Below, one piece after another: positions 9,144 to 17,362 of a DNA stretch of 64,000 nt. A program made the position numbers and the translations under genes. This stretch comes from Desulfuromonas sp. KJ2020. Its GTDB lineage: Bacteria > Desulfobacterota > Desulfuromonadia > Desulfuromonadales > SZUA-540. The notes below the pieces were generated by a model. It was not told where the DNA came from, did not search any database, and saw only the letters and a program-made list of their open reading frames with translations. The stretch spans positions 248,001 through 312,000 of the forward strand of contig NZ_JAKUKE010000001.1 in the NCBI RefSeq assembly GCF_024197615.1, written 5' to 3'. Positions within the stretch are counted from its first letter, which is position 1. Every line of letters starts with the position of its first letter.

Positions 9144-11348
9144 TCAATAGCGGCCGAATTCGCCATCATCGAGAGCGATAATGTCCCGAGGGAGGGGCAA
9201 TGACTTTGACAGCGCCAGGGAGGACGAGGGGGACTTCGTCTGTCGGCCACCCGCCAGCTCCTCCCAGCCGATCGCAGCCGGGGCCGAGGTCACCTCACCG
9301 GCCAGCTCCTGCGCATCATCGCGCAACATGAAACGCTGCAGCATCTGCTGCAATTCGGCAGCCTGGGCGGAAAGCTCCTGAGCCGCCGCCGCGCTCTGCT
9401 CGGCGCTGGCCGTGTTCTGCTGGGTGACTTTGTCAATCTGATCCAGTCCCAGATTGACCTGGGCGATACCCTGGGCCTGCTCGTTGCTGGCCGCGGCGAT
9501 TTCCGCCACCAACTCGTTGGACTTGGACACATTATTGAGGATTTCCTGCAGAGCTGCCGCCGTACGGTCGGCTATGGCCGAACCGTTTTCCGTTTTTCTC
9601 ACCGTTCCTTCGATGAGGGCGGCCGTCTCCTGGGCGGCCTTGGCACTGCGGGCGGCCAGGCTGCGTACTTCTTCGGCGACGACAGCGAAACCTTTGCCGT
9701 GCTGCCCCGCCCGGGCCGCCTCGACGGCAGCATTGAGGGCCAACAGGTTGGTCTGAAAGGCAATCTCATCGATCACCTTGATAATTTTGGAGATATCCTG
9801 GCTGGCCCCGGTAATTTCATCCATGGCCTGCACCATCTCTTGCATCTGTTCATGGCCCCGGCCAGCCGCCTGACGAGCCGTTTCCGTCAGCTGGCTGGCC
9901 GCATTGGCGTTTTCGGCATTCAGACGCGTCTGGGATGTCAACTCATGCATGGACGCCGAGATTTCTTCCAGGGAACTGGCCTGCTCCGTCGCCCCCTGAG
10001 AGAGGGCCTGACTTGAATCGGAAACCTGGGCGCTGCTTGAGGCAATGCGCTCGGCCCCCGAGCGAACCTTCCACAACGACAGATTGAGTTTTTCGCTCAC
10101 CCCTTTGAGGGCAATGCGGGTGGAATCCTTGTCGTCGCGGGGCTTGGGTTTGAAACGGATATCTCCCTCGGCCAGCTTGTTGAGCGTCACCAGCAGCACG
10201 TTCTCAAAGTTGTTTGCCAAAGCATCCATGCTGCGAGCCATATGCCCCACTTCGTCCTTGCGGTCATTCAGGTTGAGACGGTGATAGTAGCGGCCCCGCT
10301 CGATTTCATCGATCATCTCCGCTGCTCGACGGATAGGGACCGCCAGACCTCGGGCCAGAACGAAGCCGAAACCCAGGGCCGCCGCCACGCCGGCCAGAAC
10401 GGTACCCATCATAAAGAGGGTCGACCTGGCCTCCAGCGTCGCCGCCTGTTCGCGGCTCTGATCCGCCAGGCGCTGGTTGAGTTGAACCAGTTCCTGAAGC
10501 TTTTCTTCGGCTCCTTCAAAAGCGATCAGTTCGTCCCCGAAAGCTACCTTGGCAGCCGATCGCAGCAGTTCGATGTCCGCTCCGATGATGAGCTGGGCCA
10601 TATCGAGCTGGTCCACAATTTCCGCGAAGGCCGGCATGACCTCTTGCTGCATGAGGCGGCGTGCTTCGGCGTAGCGCCCCTTCCCGAGCAGGTTGTTAAT
10701 GACGGCAGCGCCCTGATGGAGCTGTTCGTGAGGCTCGGAAACCCCCTCCATCACCTCGGCGAGATCCGGATTCTTCGCCTCGAAGGTCTTCAGCCAGGCG
10801 CCGAATTCGCAGCGGGCAGGATCAAGCTGCCCGTCGAAAGACTGCCGTCGGTCGATGGCCCGATCCAACGCGTCGATCCAGACCACATGATCCAGCTCGT
10901 GGCTGACCAGAATGGTCTCGAGGCGCTCGATATCGTCATCCTTCACCAATACGGTCATCTCGGTGACCGTCACATTGGCAGTTTTCCAGGCCCCCCAAGC
11001 TTCTTTGAAGGCGACCCAGAGAGCCTGCTCCTCCGCTGTTTTGTCCAGCGACTCAAAGCGGCTGAACTCCTCTTCAGCCTCGGCCCAATAACGGCTCAGA
11101 TTCTCCAGTTCCTGGAGACGGTCTTCCCGGCTGACACTGGGAATCAATAAGGTTCTTTCGGCCGTAGTGATGGCATTCTGCAGCTGGGCCAGTTTTTCCA
11201 CTGCGGAAACGGCTGGCAGACGCACCTGGGCAATCTCCTGCACCCCTTGATTGGTCTGGCGCAGACCATACCAGCCAACGCCACCGACCAGAGCGGCGAC
11301 GAGGGCCAGCAGGGAAAAGGCTCCCATCAATTTGCCGAAAATCGTCAT
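9144..11348 (-). CDS. Methyl-accepting chemotaxis protein with a periplasmic CZB-like zinc-binding domain
   Basis: A 734-residue receptor. TM1 is about 8-30 and TM2 about 311-333, around a long helical periplasmic region. Within it, His154 (DHVVW), Cys180 (RCEFGAW) and His207/His211 (PHEQLH) reproduce the 3His/1Cys pattern of CZB (chemoreceptor zinc-binding) domains. CZB domains are best known at cytoplasmic C-termini, so the periplasmic position is notable. HAMP and the standard hairpin follow. The tail contains IGWEEL and ends in [10 protein letters not shown], matching the end of the receptor at 6478. The start has AAAGGAG. It lies 36 bases downstream of a small Cys-rich gene and is probably cotranscribed with it. 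Confidence 0.92.
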   Translation of the reverse strand: MTIFGKLMGAFSLLALVAALVGGVGWYGLRQTNQGVQEIAQVRLPAVSAVEKLAQLQNAITTAERTLLIPSVSREDRLQELENLSRYWAEAEEEFSRFESLDKTAEEQALWVAFKEAWGAWKTANVTVTEMTVLVKDDDIERLETILVSHELDHVVWIDALDRAIDRRQSFDGQLDPARCEFGAWLKTFEAKNPDLAEVMEGVSEPHEQLHQGAAVINNLLGKGRYAEARRLMQQEVMPAFAEIVDQLDMAQLIIGADIELLRSAAKVAFGDELIAFEGAEEKLQELVQLNQRLADQSREQAATLEARSTLFMMGTVLAGVAAALGFGFVLARGLAVPIRRAAEMIDEIERGRYYHRLNLNDRKDEVGHMARSMDALANNFENVLLVTLNKLAEGDIRFKPKPRDDKDSTRIALKGVSEKLNLSLWKVRSGAERIASSSAQVSDSSQALSQGATEQASSLEEISASMHELTSQTRLNAENANAASQLTETARQAAGRGHEQMQEMVQAMDEITGASQDISKIIKVIDEIAFQTNLLALNAAVEAARAGQHGKGFAVVAEEVRSLAARSAKAAQETAALIEGTVRKTENGSAIADRTAAALQEILNNVSKSNELVAEIAAASNEQAQGIAQVNLGLDQIDKVTQQNTASAEQSAAAAQELSAQAAELQQMLQRFMLRDDAQELAGEVTSAPAAIGWEELAGGRQTKSPSSSLALSKSLPLPRDIIALDDGEFGRY

Positions 11349-11384
11349 GATCCGCTCCTTTCCCCCGTGACAAGGGGGTTTACA

Positions 11385-11573
11385 TTATTTGACACGGTTT
11401 TTCAACTGACTGGAGTGCCGGGAAAAAATTTCACACTCGTCAAAGTGCCCACCGCAAAAATAGATCGCGGCCTCGGCCGAGCTGCTGGTCAGGTTGGCGC
11501 AGTGGCAGCTGGCGTGGGGCCTCTTCACCAGCGGGCATATTTTACCGGCGCCCGGATTGCGGGTTTCGTTCAT
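11385..11573 (-). CDS. Small Cys/His-rich protein, function unknown
   Basis: A 62-residue protein with no family I can name with certainty. It has eight Cys/His residues in an ordered pattern: C13, the H21-C-H-C24 cluster (written SCHC), then FCGGHFDEC with two Cys and one His, followed by a charged C-terminus. The pattern suggests metal binding or a redox-active small protein in the cytoplasm; there is no signal peptide or membrane segment. The gene ends 36 bases before the CZB-type chemoreceptor on the same strand, suggesting cotranscription. The RBS is weak. Regular Cys spacing and sound codon use argue for a real gene. Confidence 0.6.
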   Translation of the reverse strand: MNETRNPGAGKICPLVKRPHASCHCANLTSSSAEAAIYFCGGHFDECEIFSRHSSQLKNRVK

Positions 11574-11591
11574 AAGGATATCCGTTCTTGA

Positions 11592-11642
11592 GGAAGTCGA
11601 TCTCGCGCGTCGCCTTCGGGCGACCTGACTCTATCGACTTCC
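11592..11642 (-). other. Structured 5' leader of the small Cys-rich gene
   Basis: An outer 10-bp perfect stem (11592-11601 with 11633-11642, GGAAGTCGAT/ATCGACTTCC) encloses an interior loop and an inner stem GTCGCC-TTCG-GGCGAC (609-624 of 11000+). It ends 18 bases before the ATG at 11573. Smaller hairpins lie at about 11660-11685 and 11713-11738. It does not match any riboswitch family I recognise. Confidence 0.5.
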
Positions 11643-11779
11643 AAAAGTCATGCCGCTTTTTCTACGGCATTTTCAGCATCCCGAAAGTACGGCTGAACAC
11701 CGGAATAGAGGGGGTTGGTAAGGCGAAAAAGGCCAACCGGAGAAAAGGCGGACGCCCGGAGGTGAGCAAAGGAGTCGAC

Positions 11780-11808
11780 CAGCTGTGCCAACGCGGTGGG
11801 CACAGCTG
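11780..11808. repeat. Inverted repeat with two CAGCTG cores, possible activator site
   Basis: CAGCTGTGCC (11780-11789) and GGCACAGCTG (11799-11808) are perfect complements around a 9-nt spacer. The second arm lies in the palindrome CACAGCTGTG. The element starts 26 bases past the stop of the sigma-54 regulator gene. No T-run follows, so it is not a clear terminator; an operator or enhancer for the downstream operon is possible. Confidence 0.5.
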
Positions 11809-11834
11809 TGACATGGCACAGGCACTGAAAAGTC

Positions 11835-13529
11835 CTACTCCTGAATATCCAGCTCCTCGATTTTGCGGTAGATGGTGCGCCGACTGATGCCGAGAAGCCG
11901 CGCCGCTTTGGCTTTGTTCCAGCCACACTTTTCAAGCGCCTGGCGGATGGTGTCCGCTTCGTTCTCATCCTCCCGCAGATGACGGCTTCCCGCGCCGGGA
12001 ACATGAGGGCTCAGATCGGGGGGCAAATGCTCGGACAGGATGAGGGTGCCGGGGCAGAGGATAAAGGCGTGCTCCATGACGTGCTCGAGTTCCCGCACAT
12101 TGCCGGGCCATTCGTAGGACATGAAAAAACGCATAACCTCGTCGGACACGCCCCCGATAGCCCGCTGGAATCGCTCATTGAAGCGCTGAATAAAAAAATC
12201 GACCAGCAGAGGGATATCCGACCGCCTTTCCCGCAGGGGCGGCAGGGCCAGAGTAACAACCTTCAAACGGTAGAAGAGGTCTTCGCGGAATTCCCCGCGC
12301 TTGATTTTTTCCGGCAAATCTTGATTGGTGGCGGCGACCACGCGCACATCGACGTCAATCGGGCGGGTACCGCCGACCCTTTCCACCTTGCGCTCCTGCA
12401 GCACACGCAGCAGACGGACCTGCATGGCCGGGGAGATATCCCCGATCTCGTCCAGAAAAATAGTGCCGCCGTGTGCCATCTCGAATCGTCCCGCCTTGTC
12501 GCGAATGGCCCCGGTAAAGGCCCCTTTGACATGGCCGAAGAGTTCGCTTTCCAGCAGATTTTCCGTCAGGGCGGCACAATTGACTTTGACCAGGGGGCCC
12601 TGTCGCCTGGCCCCCTGGTAGTGCAGGGCGTCGGCAATAAGCTCTTTCCCCGTACCGCTTTCGCCGGTGATCAGCACAGTGCTGGGCACATTCGCCAGTT
12701 TCTCCAGCAGAGCGTAGACCTCCTGCATCCGGTCACTGCCGCCTATCAGCTTATGGAAGGAGGTGCGCTCCTTAAGATCCCGCTCCAGGGTATGCAGACG
12801 GGTCTCATCGCGGATGACCAGCACGGCGCCATAGGTGGCACCCTCACCGTTGACCAGAGGCGCCGTCGTAGCCGACACAACCTGCGCGGCCCGGCCTGGA
12901 CGCTGGCATTCAAAGCGGGGCAGATCGACGGGCGCATTTTTTTGCAGGGTTTCGGCCAGCGCATCGCGGCAGCGTCCCTGGCAGTCGAGTGGGAGGCTGG
13001 CGAAATCCTGCCCCCGCATTTCGGGGTCCAAACCACAGAGACCCGCGGCGGCCTCATTCATACGCACGATGTTCAAGCCGGAATCGACCGTGACGATCCC
13101 CTCCGAAACGCTGCGGAAGATCGCGTCAAGGTCGGCCTGGTATTTTTTCTTCTCATCGTTGATGTGCTTGTAACGCAAGGCGATCTGGGTCGTTCGCAAA
13201 AGGACGTCCTGCGTAACCGGTTTGGACAGATAATCGAAAGCCCCCAGCCGCACTGCCTCCCTGGCCGTCTCCACCCCCGGGAAGCCCGTAATCATAATGA
13301 CTGGAATATCGAGTCCCTGCGCCCTGACTTCCTGCAGAATATCGATGCCGCTGTCGCCGCCCAACAGGATGTCGCTGAAGACAAGATCCACGCCTCCGGC
13401 CGCCAGTCCGGCCATGGCCTCTTCATAGCTGGACGCTGTCTCTACGGCATACCCCGCTTCCGCCAGGAAGTTGGAGAAGGTAAAGCGGATGCTCTCCTCG
13501 TCGTCAATAATCAGTATCTTCTGAACCAT
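11835..13529 (-). CDS. Sigma-54-dependent response regulator (REC-PAS-AAA+-Fis)
   Basis: A 564-residue NtrC-family activator. The receiver domain (1-120) has DD at 9-10, phosphoacceptor Asp in FSDILLG and Lys in YLSKPV. A PAS domain follows at about 140-260. The AAA+ domain has Walker A GESGTGKE, the sigma-54 contact loop GAFTGA, Walker B GTIFLDEIGD and the arginine-finger region LFYRLKV. The C-terminal Fis-type HTH is KAKAARLLGISRRTIYRKI. It activates sigma-54 promoters by ATP hydrolysis once phosphorylated. The gene starts inside the end of the kinase gene at 13504 (26-bp overlap), so the pair is very likely cognate and translationally coupled. Confidence 0.95.
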   Translation of the reverse strand: MVQKILIIDDEESIRFTFSNFLAEAGYAVETASSYEEAMAGLAAGGVDLVFSDILLGGDSGIDILQEVRAQGLDIPVIMITGFPGVETAREAVRLGAFDYLSKPVTQDVLLRTTQIALRYKHINDEKKKYQADLDAIFRSVSEGIVTVDSGLNIVRMNEAAAGLCGLDPEMRGQDFASLPLDCQGRCRDALAETLQKNAPVDLPRFECQRPGRAAQVVSATTAPLVNGEGATYGAVLVIRDETRLHTLERDLKERTSFHKLIGGSDRMQEVYALLEKLANVPSTVLITGESGTGKELIADALHYQGARRQGPLVKVNCAALTENLLESELFGHVKGAFTGAIRDKAGRFEMAHGGTIFLDEIGDISPAMQVRLLRVLQERKVERVGGTRPIDVDVRVVAATNQDLPEKIKRGEFREDLFYRLKVVTLALPPLRERRSDIPLLVDFFIQRFNERFQRAIGGVSDEVMRFFMSYEWPGNVRELEHVMEHAFILCPGTLILSEHLPPDLSPHVPGAGSRHLREDENEADTIRQALEKCGWNKAKAARLLGISRRTIYRKIEELDIQE

Positions 13530-15435
13530 CGGGGCATTCTCCTTTCGATGCGGCAGCGGGCAGATCCATCACGACCCGGGTAAATTGTCCTTCCACGCTG
13601 TCAAAAACCAGACGTCCGTCGTGATCCTTGACGATGCCGTGGCTGATACTCAGCCCGAGGCCGGTTCCCTTGTCGTGCGGTTTGGTGGAGAAAAACGGGT
13701 TGGTGATGCGTTCGATGATTTCTGCGGGGATGCCGGTACCCTGATCGTAGAGGGTCATGCGAACAAAGGGGCGGCCGCCCAGACAGAGCGTTTCTCCCGA
13801 CAGGCGCATGAGCTTCTCCGGATGCGTGCCGGGGTACTTTTCATTGAGGGCATAGCGGGCGTTGCTGATCAGATTGAGAAAAACCTGCTGAATCTGCTGC
13901 TTTAAGGCGAAGACGGGCGGAAGTTGTTCCGGTAGCTGCAATTCAAAACGGATACCGTCCTTACGCAGCTGCGCTTCCACCAGGGCCAGCGAGTCGGCGA
14001 GAATCTCTTCCACGGCGACCGGGGCTTTTCTGTCCTTGCGCTCACGGGCAAAGGAAAGGAGGTTGCGGACGATGGTCGCCACCCGATCACTTTCCCGGAT
14101 GATGCGCAGGCTGATGTCCCGTTCTGGACTCTGCTCCGCGGCCTTGTTGGCCAAAATCTGGGCGTAATTGATGATCCCATTGATGGGATTGTTGATTTCG
14201 TGAGCCACCCCGGCCGCCAGCTCACCCAGGGCCGCCAGGTGCCCGGCGCGGATCGTTTCGGTCTGCAGACGGATTTTTTCGGTAATGTCGTGGGCCAGCT
14301 CGATGACGTTGCTCACCCGTCCCATCTCGTCTTTGATGGGGAAGGTTCGCATCCCCCAGATACGGCCATCGGCCGTCGGCATGTGTCCCGTCTCGGTCTT
14401 GCCGCTTCGCAGGCTGCGAATGGCGTGACAGTCATCACAGGGGGTGGCGCGGTGGTGCCACACTTCATGGCAGTGCTTGCCAATCATCTCCGCCGCCCGC
14501 CCCTTGATGGCCCGGGCGGCCCCCCGGTTGGCCCAGAGAATTTTCAGCTCAGGAGTCAGCACCATGAGAGGATCGGGAATGCCGTCAAAAAGGGTTCTAA
14601 ACTGTTCAAGCAGGCGGCGGTTCTCCATTTCACTCTTGCGCAGGCTCTCTTCAGCCCGTTTTCGCTCGGAGATGTCCCTGGCGATAGCCAGCACCGTCTG
14701 ACGCCCGCTCAGTTCGAAAAGATGGGCATTGATCTCGAAGGGGATGATCTGCTGGTGCTTGGTCATCACATCGAGTTCCACGACACCATGGCGGTCGCGC
14801 AGCACCATGTTGGCCAATCGGTCGAGCTGCGTCTTGGTTCGATCCGAAATAAAATCGGAAGGCTTGAGAGCCTGCAGTTCCTCCCGCGAATAGCCCAGTT
14901 TCTGCACCGCGACGGTGTTGGCTTCGATAAAACGCCCCGGCTGATCGCCCTGATGCAGTTGATAAACGCAGATGACGTCATTGCCACTGTTGAAAAGAAC
15001 GCGGTAGCGTTCCTCATTGCGCTTGAGATCATCCATGGCCTTGCCGGCCCGCAGCATATAACGGATGCGCTGTCCCAGAATGGGCCATTTGATCGGTTTG
15101 GTGACAAAATCAGTGGCTCCCGCCTCATAACCCTGCCGGATCGAGTCCACGTCGTCCAGGCCGGTCATCATAATGATGGGGACACCGGCGCCGCCCTCCA
15201 CCTGCCGCATCGCGGCACAGGTGGCGAATCCGTCCCTGTTTGGCATGACCACATCCAGCAGCACAATATCGGGTTTTTGGCGCACGAACAGAGCCAGCCC
15301 CTCGTCGCCATCGGCCGCCTCTTCCACGGTAAAACCTTCGGCCTGCAGTGCTTCCCGCACCAGACGGCGGATGATGCGATCGTCATCAATGACCAGAATC
15401 CTTGATTGGCGCGACTCTTCCGGGTCAGACAGCAT
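13504..15435 (-). CDS. Hybrid sensor histidine kinase (REC-PAS-PAS-HisKA-HATPase)
   Basis: A 643-residue soluble kinase without membrane segments. The N-terminal receiver (about 11-130) has acceptor Asp in VLLDVVMPNRDG. Two PAS domains follow. The second holds a cysteine/histidine cluster (CHEVWHH, PCDDCH) that in related kinases may bind a metal or cofactor; being cytoplasmic, the CXXCH-like part is unlikely to carry haem c. The H-box is AAGVAHEINNPING. The ATPase has an N-box NLISNARYA and G-boxes DQGTGIP and GTGLGLS. It should phosphorylate the overlapping sigma-54 regulator (inference from gene overlap). Nearness to the receptors suggests it controls their expression. Confidence 0.94.
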   Translation of the reverse strand: MLSDPEESRQSRILVIDDDRIIRRLVREALQAEGFTVEEAADGDEGLALFVRQKPDIVLLDVVMPNRDGFATCAAMRQVEGGAGVPIIMMTGLDDVDSIRQGYEAGATDFVTKPIKWPILGQRIRYMLRAGKAMDDLKRNEERYRVLFNSGNDVICVYQLHQGDQPGRFIEANTVAVQKLGYSREELQALKPSDFISDRTKTQLDRLANMVLRDRHGVVELDVMTKHQQIIPFEINAHLFELSGRQTVLAIARDISERKRAEESLRKSEMENRRLLEQFRTLFDGIPDPLMVLTPELKILWANRGAARAIKGRAAEMIGKHCHEVWHHRATPCDDCHAIRSLRSGKTETGHMPTADGRIWGMRTFPIKDEMGRVSNVIELAHDITEKIRLQTETIRAGHLAALGELAAGVAHEINNPINGIINYAQILANKAAEQSPERDISLRIIRESDRVATIVRNLLSFARERKDRKAPVAVEEILADSLALVEAQLRKDGIRFELQLPEQLPPVFALKQQIQQVFLNLISNARYALNEKYPGTHPEKLMRLSGETLCLGGRPFVRMTLYDQGTGIPAEIIERITNPFFSTKPHDKGTGLGLSISHGIVKDHDGRLVFDSVEGQFTRVVMDLPAAASKGECPDGSEDTDY

Positions 15436-15604
15436 AGATTCATCCCCTTGAATTTTCTTCCATTGCTATCAGCAGATTGTTAACCAATTTCCACCGATAT
15501 TCCAGAAAAACCTTTGGCCCGGGCCTTCGCCAACGGCTTGTTCGATTTTTTGAAACGTTCATTTATTTTGAAAACATATTTATATTGACATGGCAGGCTC
15601 TTTC

Positions 15605-15633
15605 TTGACCGATTTTGCGCCATGCTTTAGAAT
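15605..15633 (+). promoter_or_regulatory. Sigma-70 promoter for the ferredoxin-rsmE pair
   Basis: TTGACC (15605-15610), a 17-bp spacer and TAGAAT (15628-15633) lie about 80 bases before the ferredoxin start. The shared intergenic region to 15435 also precedes the divergent kinase gene, for which no clear promoter was seen. Confidence 0.6.
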
Positions 15634-15713
15634 CGCCGGGCTCGATGGGTCAAGGGGAATATTTCTCCTTGAGTCCTTACTGCCACGCTTAACGAGAACG
15701 AGAGGATAGACCT

Positions 15714-15893
15714 ATGAGGATTGCCGTTGATCCCAACCTGTGCCGCGGAACTGGCGACTGCGTCAAGTCCTGCCCCATGGACGCCATTACGCTTCAGGAA
15801 GGAAAAGCCCAAATTGATCTGGACCGCTGCGATCTGGACGGAATCTGCATTGCAGCCTGTCCCGAACACGCCATCCAGTTCATCGAAGACTGA
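15714..15893 (+). CDS. Small double-cluster ferredoxin with substituted cysteine ligands
   Basis: A 59-residue ferredoxin, too short for most ORF filters, starting at an ATG downstream of GAGAGGA. Two cluster motifs are present, CRGTGDCVKSCP (C10, C16, C20) and CDLDGICIAACP (C39, C45, C49). In each, the second cysteine of the usual CxxCxxCxxxCP is missing: Thr13 and Asp42 occupy those places. Such sites bind [3Fe-4S] or Asp-ligated [4Fe-4S] clusters in known ferredoxins (the Pyrococcus furiosus protein uses Asp). It is a soluble electron carrier; the partner is unknown. rsmE follows after 32 bases. Confidence 0.93.
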   Translation: MRIAVDPNLCRGTGDCVKSCPMDAITLQEGKAQIDLDRCDLDGICIAACPEHAIQFIED

Positions 15894-15925
15894 AACCTCT
15901 CTGACGTGCAGACCGACACGACGCC

Positions 15926-16633
15926 ATGAACCTCATCCTGCTTTTCCCGGAAGACTTTATCTCCGCCGATACGGTCAGACTCACAGGGAGGCGGCAACAG
16001 CACATCCGCGATGTGCACCGGGCCGGTGAGGGGGATACTCTAGGCGTCGGCCTGGCCGGAGGCGGCCTTGGGCAGGGACACATTCGGACATGGAGCAAGG
16101 ACGAGGTCGAAATGCAGGTCTCGTTTGAAGCCCAACCGCCCCCCAAACTGCCCCTCATCCTCGTATTGGCGCTGCCCCGCCCCAAGGTCCTCAAAAGGAT
16201 TCTGATTGCCGCCACTTCTTTAGGGGTCGAACAAATCCACCTCATCCATTCCTGGCGGGTGGAAAAGAGTTTCTGGCACAGCGACCTCCTGAAACCCGAA
16301 GCCATGCGCGAACCACTGGTTCTCGGTCTCGAACAGGCCAAGGACACCATCATCCCTGCCGTTGAACTGCATCACTTTTTCAAGCCTTTTGTGCAGGACG
16401 TTCTCCCTCTTCTCAGCGCCAACTCCCGACGTCTGGTGGCTCACCCGACCGCTGAATCGTCCTGTCCGCGGAATCTAGGGGAAAGAACCACGCTGGTGAT
16501 AGGGCCCGAGGGGGGCTTCATCCCTTACGAAGTTGAACTGCTGGCGTCGGAAGGCTTCACGCCGGTCCACTGCGGCCCCCGCATCCTCCGAGTGGAAACA
16601 GCTGTTCCTGCCCTGATTTCACGTCTCTTCTGA
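15926..16633 (+). CDS. rsmE: 16S rRNA m3U1498 methyltransferase, RsmE family
   Basis: A 235-residue SPOUT-class methyltransferase that methylates N3 of U1498 in 16S rRNA using S-adenosylmethionine. An N-terminal PUA-like domain (about 1-70) has RRQQHIRDVHRAGEGD. The C-terminal trefoil-knot domain has VIGPEGGF and GPRILRVETA, the AdoMet-binding knot signatures of the family. Length is normal. It appears cotranscribed with the ferredoxin gene. Confidence 0.93.
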   Translation: MNLILLFPEDFISADTVRLTGRRQQHIRDVHRAGEGDTLGVGLAGGGLGQGHIRTWSKDEVEMQVSFEAQPPPKLPLILVLALPRPKVLKRILIAATSLGVEQIHLIHSWRVEKSFWHSDLLKPEAMREPLVLGLEQAKDTIIPAVELHHFFKPFVQDVLPLLSANSRRLVAHPTAESSCPRNLGERTTLVIGPEGGFIPYEVELLASEGFTPVHCGPRILRVETAVPALISRLF

Positions 16634-16856
16634 CCCGCCCGGCGCGATACGCCCATGCGCCAGCCCCCGAGCGCGAGGGGCACACAAATGGTACATTTTT
16701 CCTCGTTTCACCACCGCGCATACTCCGCCGCTGTTCCATCCTGACGACAGACAGAGAAGATCTCCTTATCTGCAATCCTGATTTCACATGTCATTTCGAA
16801 GGTTTTTCGCGACGGAGTTCGATTTCCGGGCTTCGTTTTAATGAATCAACAAAGGC

Positions 16857-16872
16857 TGGCACGACTCTTGAG
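16857..16872 (+). promoter_or_regulatory. Possible sigma-54 promoter
   Basis: TGGCACGACTCTTGAG has the -24 half intact (TGGCACG) and correct spacing, but TTGA in place of TTGC at -12. It lies 47 bases before the small zinc-ribbon gene. The rest of the 16634-16918 gap shows no gene or recognised RNA. Confidence 0.4.
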
Positions 16873-16918
16873 AAAGGATCAGACAGAGGCTTGAAAAATA
16901 TTCAGAAAGGTGCCCCCC

Positions 16919-17224
16919 TTGAACACGACTCTGGCCCAGCCTTGGTTCATCATGATTGCCCTGTTCGTTGTCGTCCTGGGCGCCGGGATAGGTGCCGCCC
17001 TGATCCGTAGACGCGGTAGACAAAACTATCCTGCGGACAAATACCCGATTCATGAATCCATCGAAACCGGTCACGACTGTGAACCGGTCACGGCTGAACG
17101 TCCCCAACCTGAACTGATTCGCTGTCCGTCTTGCGGAACCAAGTTTCTCTATCGAAAAAATCAGACAGCACCGGCCAGCTGCCCCAATTGCGAACAGCCT
17201 TATCCCCCGGGCAAAGATCACTAG
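16919..17224 (+). CDS. Membrane-anchored zinc-ribbon protein, function unknown
   Basis: A 101-residue protein if started at the TTG at 16919, which has AGAAAGG eight bases upstream; a GTG at 16910 overlaps that site and is less likely. One N-terminal membrane helix (about 8-29) is followed by basic residues RRRGR, so the rest is cytoplasmic. The C-terminus holds a four-cysteine zinc ribbon (CPSCGTKF and CPNCEQPY). I do not recognise a named family. It stands alone between rsmE and the DUF1207-like gene, with a possible sigma-54 promoter. Confidence 0.65.
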   Translation: MNTTLAQPWFIMIALFVVVLGAGIGAALIRRRGRQNYPADKYPIHESIETGHDCEPVTAERPQPELIRCPSCGTKFLYRKNQTAPASCPNCEQPYPPGKDH

Positions 17225-17362
17225 CAGCTCACTCCCTCACTGGCTTAGATTCCGGCCCTCCCATTTTTTCTTCTCATCCGACACCAGCGATCGCCCCCTT
17301 TCTGTGTGGCAAAAATCTGTTAGGCTTTCTTTAAGAAACTGCTGAGAAGGGATAACTTTTTC

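Noticed and set aside
8912-9250. Minus-strand ORFs spanning the hairpin at 9092
   Set aside because: They overlap the end of the receptor gene and run through a perfect inverted repeat; no RBS.
14420-14450. CXXCH (CDDCH) in the hybrid kinase as a haem c site
   Set aside because: The protein has no membrane segment or signal peptide, and haem c is attached outside the cytoplasm.
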